From Pyronema omphalodes (taxonomy: Eukaryota > Ascomycota > Pezizomycetes > Pezizales > Pyronemataceae): a stretch of DNA of 64,000 nt. The notes beneath the pieces were generated by a model. The model made no database searches, was not told the DNA's origin, and worked only from the letters and a program-made list of their open reading frames with translations. Positions 44,701 to 56,900 of this stretch are shown one piece after another. Position 1 is the stretch's first letter. Each line of letters opens with the position of its first letter. The stretch lies in assembly GCA_024516155.1 (NCBI GenBank), contig JAJJXM010000002.1:806001-870000 (forward strand). Reading direction: 5' to 3'. The position numbers were made by a program, and so were the translations under genes.

Positions 44701-47700
44701 ACCGCGGGGCACTCGGGATGGTATGTAGGAGGAGTGCTGGGTTGTGAAGGCTGCAGATTTTCGCCAATGGATAGCTGCTCTCGGCTTCAGTAGACAGGAT
44801 TTGCCCTCCGCAACGGGAACAGTTTCACTTCTTATGACCAAGTTTTGGCTTACAATCCAATACCCCATAATCCAACACTCCAATAGTCTGATCCAGTTGT
44901 CCGAATTTCCACACATGCATGGTGATTGAGGATGCGAAGCCGAGCTCGCTCGCTACCTCTGGTGGTGAGCACGTTGGGACGAATGTCATTGGAATTGACT
45001 GGGGATGTGAAACTAGAGTTGAACATTACACAGCACACGCATAGGGCTAACTCTGTAAGACAGTGGGCAGATACGAACGAAGCACGGCGATAGAGAACAC
45101 CAGTGCATCATCTTAGATATCGATAATCAAATGGGCATCTAACTTCCCGACGTTCCTGGATTGTAGGGCAAGACAGAGGGGGATATAAACGAATCATCAC
45201 ATGAAGAGAACTGAACGGAACGGGAGCGGATGGCGACCACCCATCACTGGGTCAGTTTGAAATGGACCATCGCATCTCATCCACCTAAGGAAACAATGCT
45301 CATCCAAAGTTCGCCTCAGCCAATCCGGGAAACCAAACCTCTCCGCAGAAACCTCGATCGGGGTAGGTCCAACCGCTGTCATACCCGGATGTTTGAAACC
45401 ACACACGTGGTTGGCCCAGTTCATCGCGTCAGTTCTCGGCCATCTCATCGCGCCGATCGAACCAACTTCAAAGCCAGTCCTATCCCGGACAAATATATCC
45501 GAAGTTGAAACCAAACCAGGAAACGCACCAAACGGACTACACGACTGGACCACAGGGCAGGTCGACACTACATACACACATCCCGGCAGGCCAACGAGGC
45601 TGGAAGAAGGGCTGGGATGGCGATGGGGCTATCTAGTATCACGTCTGCAGTCTAGCAACGAGGTGATAATGATCGGCTAACAGCACCGCTTTTTGTCCAG
45701 GGCGAACGATAGATCGAAAGATTGGATGGAAGAGTCGTATCATATCTCAGACACATACCTTCTCACTAGAGTAAACAATGTTACATGTCACGTTGAGCTG
45801 AGGATTGGATGGAGGGTGCAGATAATGCATGTATCTATGGCTTTAGTCCTTAGGACCTTAGGTATGGCTTTCCTGATCCTCTTCCTCCTCCTCCTTCCTC
45901 GCAAACCACGGTGGGCGAGAATGCTAGAATGCAGACAGAAAGCAATCCCATAGGCCCGCTCGCACCATATTTTGTTGGGGGATGCAGTTCTTTGGATACG
46001 GCCAGTTACATATGCACGGCGACCATTCCTCGCAAGCAGCAGCCTCTTGACCTTGCAAGCTCGCCTCCACATTCCGCTAGCACCCGGAACGTCGAACGTG
46101 GATGCATGGATGGATTGAATTCGCACTGACGTGGCTGGTGGTTGCGGGCTTGTTGAGCGCGAGGCGGGCAAGCGGCATTCATTCGGTTCGGCGAGGGATT
46201 TCCCCTGCGCAACGCATCTGGTGGCTATGGTACCATATATGGTGGTAGCGTTCGCGTACCCAAGGGTATGTATGTGTGGTGGGGGGTATCTATGGCGAGC
46301 ATATCAAGTGTTATGATATGTATGAGCCTGGGACAAGGGCAAGATAGCTCATAAGTGAAGTGGATATTCGTGACTATTGGACGTTATTGGATGGGATGGC
46401 GACAGATGTTGAATTCTTTGCAGCTGAAGAATTTGGATGTTGTGCCTATGTAGGACTTGATGCCGAGAAATGCCGCACTGATCAGGAGTTTTATAGCTTT
46501 TGCACATGTTGCTATTTATTACAGCAATTATGTTGTTGTTGTCGTTGCCCGCTGTCGTCGCGTTCCTGGCCGTGGCGACGTGCCTTGCAGCAAGGTATCT
46601 CGCCAACTCACGAGACAAACGCCGGATGGATTTGTTTGCGGTTGGGATGGGAATTGGTGGGGCTTCCTGGATATGGCGCGGCTGGGCTTCTGGAAGCCTT
46701 CTAGCCAAAACGGATTTGGTATCTGGGAGCCGAGCACCTGTGGATTGGTTAACGCTGGTTGATAAAAAAAAACAAAACAAAACAACCCCAGGGAGCCAAG
46801 GAATCAAAAGATGTTGTGCTTCACAAGCAACGCCCAACCAGAGGGGTGGAAACAGACTCCGATAGGACAAAATGACTGCGACGTGAAATCGTGTTTCATC
46901 CTAGAAAAACAGCACGACTTGTGGGCAGTGTTGCACTTTGTTGCTTCTGATCCACGGCAGGCTACCATACCCTCTGGGGATCCATCGTAGATTAGACGTT
47001 ATCTGACTCGTTACCCACCACCTGTGTATTCGGATACTTTTCGCCAGACGTGGTGGTGGGAGTGGTGGATCTCCATGTGTCTAACCAATTTGGAAATGTT
47101 GCGGTCTTCTGACCTATCGCGCCTGGGGCGGACGAAATTGGATCCTTCGAACATCGACCAAGGGACCACCAATCGCGGGGAAACGAACTAAGAATGTTTA
47201 GGATTAACCTAAGATCCGGCTCGGGCGAACTTAAGGAAGTTAGGAAGGATGTTAAACTGCCATTCTGATGATACTTGATTTAGTTAGGATGGAAGACTGC
47301 GTCAACAGCTACATACATACCGTGAGCTGTGTATCGTGGGCGGCCAGGTCTTGCTTTACTTGCTTTGCTAGGGTGAAGGTCTACAGACGCCGTCGTAAAC
47401 CAAAGCAGAGAAAATCAATCTATCTGGCACAATCGAAGTTCCGCAGAAGAACTGGAACACCGAAACCGAGGAGATGTAACCGAATACAAATATGCGACGA
47501 ATCAATTATACTGAAAAAGATACTATTTCCAGCCAGCTGGTGTCGAACTTGACTTGTTAATGAGGACGCAGTGGAATATCCGCAGCAGCAGGTCATGCTG
47601 ACAAAATCACTGCAGGCTCCTAGGATGATCAACAGAGAATTCGAGGATCACCACATAGAGGCAAACCCGGAATGGTAACAGAGCAACAACAGTTCTGCGA

Positions 47701-49651
47701 GCCTGTGAACCGCTGGGAATACTCGACAAACCGACGCTTGCCACGTCGACCGACGGATCGGTGCAAGTTGCCTCCCAGAGTTCCAAGTCCTCCTCCGGCG
47801 ACGGGGACGGGGACCCAGGAACGGAACTTTCAGAGGCCGGTGAAGATGGCCAAGTTGAAGCGGTATGGATATATACCCTGCGGTAACGAAGCGGCAGTAG
47901 GGGTTTTAGAGCGGCTTTACTTTACATCTTTGCAGCCTCCTGCAGAACGGCCGCGCGGTAGGTAGAGATTAGAGCATCCTGAGGTACGGCCGGGATGGAG
48001 GCGAAACCGCAAGACGAGAAGGCGAGAGGAAGCAGAGGCGAGGAGAAGGCGGGAATAAAGACGCATGCAACCATGACTTTTAAATTGGATTTTCTGCAGA
48101 GATGTCAAGGCGTAGGATCTAGGGGAGTTTTTGCTTTGCGTTGCTTTGGTTTGATATTGATTTGCGTTGCGTTGCTTGCGTTGCTTGCGCTGCTTTTACA
48201 TTTACTTTGATTTTCCGGTACTTTGCTGTGGAGTACATATTCACCTCACTGTGTAACTCCGATTTCTGGGTCACAGATTCACAGATCAGATCACTTTTTT
48301 GTTTTTTTGTTGTCAACCTTCCGATTCTCTTGATTGGATACGTTTTAATCTCGTTTTGCCCTGCGTGATCTACGAAAAGAGGACTGTTTACGATATTGCA
48401 TGAGGGACACATATATCGACAGCAGCATATGTATTGACACCATCTTGTCTGTCGTCGGGTGATACATGGTGGGATGATTGGGTACTGGAGTGGTTCTTCG
48501 GTGCTTTGGTGCGAGATCATCATTTCTCGACGCCACCAAACCTGAAGCATGTATGTAACAGAGTGGTAACAGATGTTCCCTTGGGTTTTCTTGCTGACAC
48601 CATCCATGGTCAGCCAGCGCTCGCTTTACAGGCTTTGCAAGGCGAAGCGAAATAAGGCGAGTGAGGCGAGTGTTGCCGGGGCGGATAGACTGGGGTGGTG
48701 GGGGGGGAGGGGGGCTAGGTAGGTTTGTGGTAGGGTAGGTAGGTTTGTGGTAGGGTAGGTGGATAGGATCTCTTGTAAAAAGCTGTAATCAAGCCAATCG
48801 TTATCGTAGTACACACATAGCCAGACAGAATGGTTATCGTAGCACAGAAATATTCAGACCACAAAAGACTGACGCGGTTGTGAATGAGCATGCACTTTAT
48901 ATACACCGCCGCTCCCCCACTGACCATAAGACTTCCCCGCCCCGAGTTAATCAGTCCGCCAAACAACATCCATCATATCACAGACCACCCTCCATCCAAA
49001 GCAGGTCTTTAATATCGATCGATACCGCAGATAATCTATCAATAACTATAATACCCCCAAAACAATAATCTAAAATAACTACAATACCCATAAGACAATC
49101 CTCAATACCTTCAGTGCCCACAAACCAACGCAATCCACAATAATCTACAGTATACCACCCCCCACCAACTGTAATTCAGACTGCTCCACTGATGTGAGTT
49201 GACCACCAAGCTCCGCATATCTTTCATCCCCAAACTGCCACACCAAGAATCACCAGACTACTGGTTGCTACTAAACTAGCTACCCCGCTCACAGCGCTCC
49301 GACCGATTGCGCTACCGTGCTGACACCTCACAGAAGAAACACACCCAAAGTTCCAACACAGAATATATATACGACCACAGCCACCCCGCAGTGGTCAATA
49401 GTCTGAGGAGAAATCGAAAAAAGGACATCATCAGAAATATCTGTGAAGCACCGGTTTGCTTTGACGGATAAAATAATCCATCGTTTCTATCGACTATCGT
49501 TATCGATTGGCAACTATTATCGACATCAAGGCTAGTCCCAGATAACCAAAACATCACCACCTCGATACGGATATACAATAGCTTCCAGGCTTTGCAACAT
49601 TGACGAACTTTTCAAACAATCACAACTTCAAACGAAGCAAAATAAAGAAAA
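41769..49651. other. Gene-poor spacer, no gene supported
   Basis: 7.9 kb were read on both strands without a convincing gene. The open frames at 43851, 45197, 46349 and 47672 lack motifs, sensible starts and splice partners. A GC-rich, CpG-rich patch at 43370-43860 could be a promoter or island-like segment. A TAAAATAAAAC-rich A-tail at 42130-42170 could be the end of a lost retroelement. The last 300 bp before 49652 are CT/CA-rich and form the promoter of the next gene. Confidence 0.4.
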
Positions 49652-51406
49652 ATGGCGGCCGTGGATCCAGCTTCCCTTCAGCCCTACGTAGAAGACTACG
49701 ATTCTGTAATCAGCGAAGTAATCCCTATGACCCGTCGCCTGCCTACAACTAGGAAATCCGGGTTATCACAAGAGCTCTCTGCATCTTCAGAACCTACCAG
49801 CTACGACGGAGTATCCGACAGTGGTTACAGCTCTACCAACACTCCGAACAATGAAACCCCTCCTCTAAAATCTACTACTCCAGCTCCTCAAAACACACGA
49901 AAAGACGCCATGAAGAGAGCTTCCACCCCCGGTACCACCGGTCAAAACATCCCTCGTCCGCCTAGCAAAACCACCAACAACCGCACCACCTCCCCCGCCG
50001 TTCCCCGCAACATCCCCAATGCCAAACCGCGGGAACGCTCGCCAACCATGGCCTCCTCCGGCGGTGGAGCCGACGAATGCGATTGCGCCGACTGCAAGCT
50101 TCCCTCCAACGCCATCCCCGGCAGCTCCCCACATTACTCGAGTAGCTACAACCAAAACCACAGCAGCAGCAGCTACGGGCACTCCCCAAACTACGGCAAC
50201 TACCAGCCCTACCCAGACCCACGCTACGACACCACCTACCCCCTCGACACCAGCTACCCCGAGAAACCCCTTCCCACCGACCGCGAACGAAAACGTACCT
50301 CCCTCCCCGCTCAACGCCCAACCTCAAGCTTCAGCAACAGCTACACAAACTCCTACCCAACCTACTTCTCCAGCTCCCCTGCGGCAGCCCCAGCTCCATC
50401 CAACACCTGCCCACCCACTGCATTCTCCCCCTATGCCCCTCCACCTCTCGACACCCGCGTCCCACCGGCTTCCGGCTACTCCTACTCCTCCTACCCCTAC
50501 GACACCTACGATACCTACACCTACCCCGACCCGCATCCTCAATACCCCTATGAACCCACCCAACACACCTACGAAACCCACCATTCCAGCAATAGCTCCC
50601 TTCCTCCTCCTCCCCAGCTACATGGTCCCCGTCGCGGGTCTCTAGGCGGCAGATATCACGAGGAAGACTACGACTACCCTTTATCCCCTGTACTGCAGCC
50701 ACCAACACGACGCAGCAGTAGCCGGGCTATTCCTATTCCCGCCACAAATACCGCCTCTATGGGTTTAGAACGAGAGAGGGAAAGAGAAAGACCAAGTAGC
50801 TGGATCCAGCAGCAGCAACAACAGCAGCCGGCTTATTTAGATACCAATCAGAGCCTGGATCGTACAGTGTCGGCTTCGGTACCCCCGGGGAATGCCTATG
50901 ACCCCCCAGTTGAGAAGCGGAGGTCGAAAACTCCGGGGTTGGGAAGGGAGAGGAGTAGGAGGGAGTCTGGTGGGGCTAGGGAAAGGGAAAGGGAACGGGA
51001 GTATTATGGGAGTGTTAGGCTTGGACCTTCGGCGCTTAGTAGGGCGATGGAGAATTGTGCTATTAGTGATGAACCGAGGGAAAGGGAAAGGGAAAGGGAG
51101 AGAGGTCATGTTAGAGGATCTAGTGATGGGTATTATGGATATGCAACTACGGGATATGATGATAGGGTTGAATACACCAACCCGAGAGCTGAGGAAATTC
51201 AAAGACCAAAGTTACGGATGGGAAGAGATGTGGAGTATGTTAAGAGTGATGCGTATAGATATGTTAGGGAGAGACAACAGCAGGTGCATCAACAGTTGCA
51301 TTATGGATCTGTTGGAAGAGAGGAGTTGGTAGGCAGGAAGTCGCTGCAGGGGGAGTATGCGTATGCTCCTAGGAGAAGGATGACTATGAGCGGTGGGGGA
51401 ATTTAG
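49652..51406 (+). CDS. Disordered Ser/Pro/Tyr-rich protein, single exon, 584 aa
   Basis: The ATG has a good context (GAAAAATGGCG) after an A/C-rich leader. The protein is almost entirely low-complexity. It opens with a fairly ordered-looking stretch (YVEDYDSVISEVIPMTRR), then SDSGYSST, a small cysteine cluster DECDCADC near residue 142, a Tyr/Pro/Ser-rich middle, a poly-Gln tract near residue 390 and Arg-Glu repeats (RERERERE) in the last third. No signal peptide, membrane helix or catalytic domain is visible. Such proteins are often regulatory scaffolds or nuclear proteins, but no function can be assigned. The open frame of 585 codons with a consistent composition makes it a real gene. Frames antisense to it are shadows. 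Confidence 0.78.
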   Translation: MAAVDPASLQPYVEDYDSVISEVIPMTRRLPTTRKSGLSQELSASSEPTSYDGVSDSGYSSTNTPNNETPPLKSTTPAPQNTRKDAMKRASTPGTTGQNIPRPPSKTTNNRTTSPAVPRNIPNAKPRERSPTMASSGGGADECDCADCKLPSNAIPGSSPHYSSSYNQNHSSSSYGHSPNYGNYQPYPDPRYDTTYPLDTSYPEKPLPTDRERKRTSLPAQRPTSSFSNSYTNSYPTYFSSSPAAAPAPSNTCPPTAFSPYAPPPLDTRVPPASGYSYSSYPYDTYDTYTYPDPHPQYPYEPTQHTYETHHSSNSSLPPPPQLHGPRRGSLGGRYHEEDYDYPLSPVLQPPTRRSSSRAIPIPATNTASMGLERERERERPSSWIQQQQQQQPAYLDTNQSLDRTVSASVPPGNAYDPPVEKRRSKTPGLGRERSRRESGGAREREREREYYGSVRLGPSALSRAMENCAISDEPRERERERERGHVRGSSDGYYGYATTGYDDRVEYTNPRAEEIQRPKLRMGRDVEYVKSDAYRYVRERQQQVHQQLHYGSVGREELVGRKSLQGEYAYAPRRRMTMSGGGI

Positions 51407-52231
51407 GGGTGTGCAACGGCGGTGTTGAGGGTTACAGGCAAGCAAAGCCCGGATACATCATACAGAAAGAATCAAGAGATGGAAATACAGATAACTAACT
51501 AACCTTTCCCTTTTCCTTTTCCTTTTCATTTTTTATTACTAATTTCCTTTTTCCTTTTTCCTTTTCCTATTATACCATCTCATCTTCGCTATTCTCCATC
51601 TCATCATATCATCTAGTCATAGTTTTTCCTTATTCCTTTTTCCTTTTTCCTTTTTATATTGTTTCTTATGTATCATTTCATCTACCGGCGTCTATTGGTC
51701 AGCTTGAGTTTTTAGTTTTGGTTTTGGTTTGGGCTTGGATCTCTTTTACTTTATTTATTATTATTATTTGGGCGGCGGAACTTTTGCTTTTGCTTTTGCT
51801 TTGGCTTTTTTTTGTAGCGGCGTAAAAACATACTGGGGGTTTTTCTTTTTCCTTTTTTTTAATGGTGTATGTGTATGTACACTTCACACTTTCACACTCG
51901 TTTTTGGGAGGGTTTCCTTTTGTTGATGGGGTGGTATGCTGGTATGCTGGTGTGTGGATACTGTGGATTTTGTGGATACATAGGAATGGGAATAGGAATG
52001 GGGTTACGAATTTTCTTTGTTTGGGATAGTGTGGATGGGGGGTGGGGGGTGGGGGGTGGATGGGGGATAGTATGGATGGAGGGTGGATATAGCGGGGGAT
52101 ATAGCGGGATATAGTGGAATAAATAATTACCATTGTTAATTACATGAAATACCTGATACGAGCTGTTATAGTTCCAAGATCGATAATGATGGTGATGGTG
52201 ATGGTGTAACGAGGTTGAGGTTGAGGTTGAG

Positions 52232-52348
52232 AAAACTATTAAATGACGATGAATTGACGATGAATTGACGATGAATTGACGATGAATTGACGATGACATT
52301 GACGATGAATTGACGATGAATTGACGATGACATTGACGATGAATTGAC
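52232..52348. repeat. 11-bp minisatellite GATGAATTGAC
   Basis: About ten units of GATGAATTGAC, some shortened to GATGACATTGAC, in a higher-order alternation. Frames through it are not coding. Confidence 0.88.
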
Positions 52349-53358
52349 GATGACTTTTGCATAGACAACAGAATTTTTTTTTGATATGGTACATCTTTAT
52401 GAATCTTGGAAGTAGGCTGATAATGGTGATATAGCTCGCTGGTAATGGTATTCATGGCTTATGGAATAGTAAATTAATAAATCGACAAATCAAGCTTCCC
52501 GGTAAATGTACTTTACTTTTCCATGATTTTATACCATCAGTCTATCAGTCTATCAGAATGTTACATAGTTCAGAATATCCTATCTTTACCTTCTCTATCT
52601 TTACCTCCTCCACCTTCTCCACCTCGCTATGCATATCTCTATATCTCTCCACTAGCTAAAGATATTGGAGTATAGTCGTATGATATAAAGATTTTATCTC
52701 TACATATTTATATTTCGACATATATATCCACCTGTATCATGAATTATATAAGGTGCATAAAATAAAATAAGATAAGATATGGGATGGCATGGGATGGGGT
52801 AGCATATGATGTCTGTCATTTATCTGTCATCCATATATCATATATCTATCCATATATCCATATATCATCCATATGTCATCGATCCATCATCCTGATACCA
52901 TCCCGACACCACCAATAGAACCGTAACGCCACAATGTAACGCTATGTACACAGTGCTCAGTACATAGTATACAGTAGCAAATGATGTATGGTTACGGTGG
53001 AAACTCTATGGGATACAGTGTTACCTTCGGGGATATTGTAGACTTTCGACTTGCGACTTTTGACTTTTGGTTTTGATTTTAGTGCTGGGGATGGAAGATG
53101 GAAGATGGAAGATGGAAAATGCTGTAAGATGCCGTGGGTGCAGGAATGCAGGAAGGTTCTATGTAATTCCAGGCTGGGAGCTTGGGGTGTGGGATTAGCA
53201 TGACTTTAGGCTGGGAGTGTGGGGTGCGGAATGGAATGGCTGAAGATGTAAGGTGCAGTAATGGAGTGTAGTAGGAGTTACGCTGTTACGCTATTACGCT
53301 GTTACGTCATCCGGGCTGTTCGGGCTGTTGCGGCTGTTACAGTACAGTACATTTGGGG

Positions 53359-53930
53359 GTGCAGTAATGAGGTTACAGTATATGTGGATGTGCAGTAATG
53401 AGGTTACAAAGCGTGGGGGTGACGGATCGCAATAGTGTCTGTGTGTCTGTAGCATCACCAGTGTAGCCAGTGACGATATCAACAAGGCTGAGAACAAGAA
53501 TAAGAACAAAATCAAGAACAAGAATGTGGAGTGCAGAAATAGCGTTATGGCGTTATAGGGTTACTAGATGTTATGATGTTATGGCGTTATAGGGTTACGA
53601 GATGTGGGGGTAGGGTGGGGGGGGACGGGGTGCTATGTGAGGGAAGAATAAGACTGATGTGGAAGCTTATGTTGGAGTTTAGAGTTTAGAGTTTGGAGTT
53701 TAGAGTTTGGGGTTTATGGATTGGATGATTGGATTGGGTGATTGGGTGATTGGGTGATTGGATGATTGGATTGGGTGATTGGGTGATTGGATTGGGGTGG
53801 TGGCTTGGCGTGGGTATGGGGTATTGTGGAGTATGGTTTAGAGGTGTGGATAAAGAAAGATTATGATATTGATATGGGGATATGGGGATATGGGGATATG
53901 GGGATATGGGGATATGGGGGTATATTGGGG
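53359..53930. repeat. Cluster of short direct repeats (GTAATGAGGTTAC, GCGTTATAGGGTTAC, GATTGGGT, ATATGGGG)
   Basis: Two copies of TGCAGTAATGAGGTTACA lie near 53360 and 53390, and two copies of GTTATGGCGTTATAGGGTTA near 53545 and 53580. GATTGGGT/GATTGGAT units run at about 53715-53800, and seven ATATGGGG units at about 53873-53930. Confidence 0.8.
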
Positions 53931-56900
53931 TGGGGAAGTATATAAAAATTCTAAAGACTGGAGAATTGGAACATAGGAACATAGGAACACCAAAACACAG
54001 AACACATAACACCGCAACTGCCACCACACAACACACAACTTCAAACTTCTAGAAGTAAACAACAACCCTATCAAATCCGCATTCGTAATATTTCGATCTC
54101 TCTATAACCCTTTCCACTCCATTCCATTCTAAATAAAAGCAAAAGCAAAAGCTAAAGCCGAAAAGAAATCACAACTTCCGTTTCAGGCCTTCATAAAACA
54201 ATTCTTCAGCATCACGCCTAGTTCCACAAGTCCCGAATCCCGAATTCAGCACCTCAAAAAAAGAAAAAAAAAAAAAGAAAGAAAACAAAAATAGAACTCA
54301 AATCCCCATCCATCCATCCATCCATCTTCCAAGCATTCGCACGATACAAGAACCAACCCTGTAAACTTAAGAACCTAAAACGCCTTATGGAATATATGGA
54401 ATAACAGAAGCCTTCTATTCCATATTCCTTATTCTTATTCTTATTCCAGAACAAACCGAACCCGGAACCAAAACCTCGAATCCCCGGGTTGCGGCATTCC
54501 TTTAATGACGGACTTGATCTATATTATCGCCTTGTCCCTGTAATGGAATTCCAGAACCATATTCTTATTCCAGAACTACCCAAACCCGGATGTAAAACTG
54601 CCGATATTCCAGGATTGGGTTTTGTATGTATGGTGGTGGGCTTGCCTTACCTCGTCACCTCGTCACCTTGTCACCTTATCGCCTTGATGTCTTAGTATCT
54701 TGGTATCTTAGTATCTTAGTATCTTGTTGTATGGTTACTATTCCCCAATCGCCTCGTCGCCTTAAAACTCATCACTTCCGTCGTTTCCGTCGTTTTCGTC
54801 GACCAGCCAAGGTTGACGTGTTTCAGGCATAAGGCTTAAGGCTTGGCTTGGCTTGGCTTGTGTTGAAGGCTTCAAGGAATTACATACATACTGGGCTTAG
54901 ATTTCGGTTTAGGATCACTAGTCACTAGTCACTAGTCACGAGACTTCCGGGGTGTAGGCTTGCAGGGCTTAAAGCTTCTACATAGGATTACAGGGAAGTG
55001 TTGTAATAAGAACGGAGAGGATAGGAAACAGAAAACAGACGACGAATCTGCGAATCTGGAAATCTGCAGTCCTGCGGCGTTGTTTATCTTATCCGTGACC
55101 TAGGGAAGGGGGCTGTTGACAGATGGTGCGGCGTGCCCATATATCGGATGTAGACCCTGGTGTGGGGTATTTCTGGGGTATTCGGAGAAAACAGGGTTAG
55201 ATAAACAACCCCCCCACCCCCTCCTCCCCCCCCCCCCAAATGCACCCCTAGCATGCATACATACATATATCGAAACTTTATGCAAACTATACATACATAC
55301 ATACGCATTACACGCACTATGACAACATGGACATGGCGCCAGTAGGGAGTACATAGGGCAGATTGCGGGTTGCGGGTTGCGGGTTGTGGGTTGTGGATTG
55401 TGAGGTGCGGTATGTTGGTTATGTTTATCTTACATACATATACATACCATTACCGTTTCCGGGGGCGGGGGGAAAAGGTAAATAAAGTAAACAGGGTAAA
55501 TGAGGTAGAAAAGGTAAACAAAACGTCTATCCTACCTAGACGTAGTGACAGTAACAGTAACAATAACAATAATAATCGCAGTAATAGTCGCAGTAACATA
55601 TCTCTAATGGCCACCGTTCATAGCTACGGTTACTGTAACAACACCCCCACCCCCACCCCCGGCCCCCCGCATTCGCATCTACAAAAGTCGTCATAACTCA
55701 CATACCAATCGTCATAACTCACAAAAATATCCACACAAAAACCCCACAATCTACATATCGCACATATCCCTAGTCCAGATCTCAAAACAAAAAAAAAATA
55801 AACCCAAAAAAAGAAACATCCCAGAATCTCGTAATCTCGTAATCCCCCACGATCATTAAATCTACAAAACGCCTTCACACCTCCGATAATCGGAGTCGGA
55901 GATAAGGCAGTGTTGTGATTTTTATACATATCCTAGATTTTCTGATCTACGTACCTGTTCATTTTTTGCGCTGTGCTGTGCTGTGCTGTATTGTATTGTG
56001 CTGTGTTATGCTATGTTATGCTGTTACCTGTATCTTGTTTACATTTTTGCGCTGCATTTTACTTCGCATTTACCTTGCTTTTTCCTGTTTTCCACAGTGA
56101 CCGGGGGATATCTATAGCAACAGTACAGTATACATACATATAGCAGCCGACTCCCGGAGGGAAATGGGTCACGTGAAGTTTATGATGCGGGGTTGTGTGG
56201 GGTGTGGTGTGTGTGACTGTGGTTGTGGTTGTGGTGGTGGTTTGGAAGCGGGGTAGTTAGGATGAGATGCTTATTAATTTCGGAAGTCAATGGTAAGCGA
56301 ACACGCGACTTGATAGAGTAGATGAGGTGTCTATGTAGTGATTGTGACGATAAGATAAGACTAGATAAGACAAGATACATAGGCAGAAATTGATGGACGA
56401 AGAAATAATAGAGGATGCTATGATGAATGGGTGGCTTTGGTAGGGGAGTTAATACGTACCAAGACCCGTTGGAGAGTTCATGAACCCGGTGTGGCTAATT
56501 CCTGATACTGCTGTCAATAAGCCGGAGATGAGAAGCCCGGGAAATAACATCTACATGTCCAGGTATAAGAAGTACTTTATAAAATTCCCTACTTGTAATA
56601 ACCATGAGCATTGCAGCTCAATCCGCAGCGAACACGCGACGTTGTAAACGCAGAAGCGAGTATTCATCGATGTGGGTATTATATGTTAGTCACCAACGAT
56701 CACTCGAAATGACTTAACGAAGCCACAGACTATCAAAAAGTACTCTATGTGATGCTATGATGCCACTCTTTGTGGGTCTAGATTCACTTGGTTCATGACG
56801 AACTGGAGTAATTTATTAAGATTCTGCATCTCGTTTCTCATACAAGATACACTTTGTAACCCTAGATCTAGAGGCGCTGGTCGCTGCGTTATGGCATCAC

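Noticed and set aside
45197..45577. 126-codon minus-strand frame
   Set aside because: Composition is not typical of a protein, there is no splice or start support, and overlapping frames on the other strand are equally open.
46349..46870. 173-codon minus-strand frame
   Set aside because: No motif, no sensible start or leader, overlapped by three other open frames of similar length; open by chance.
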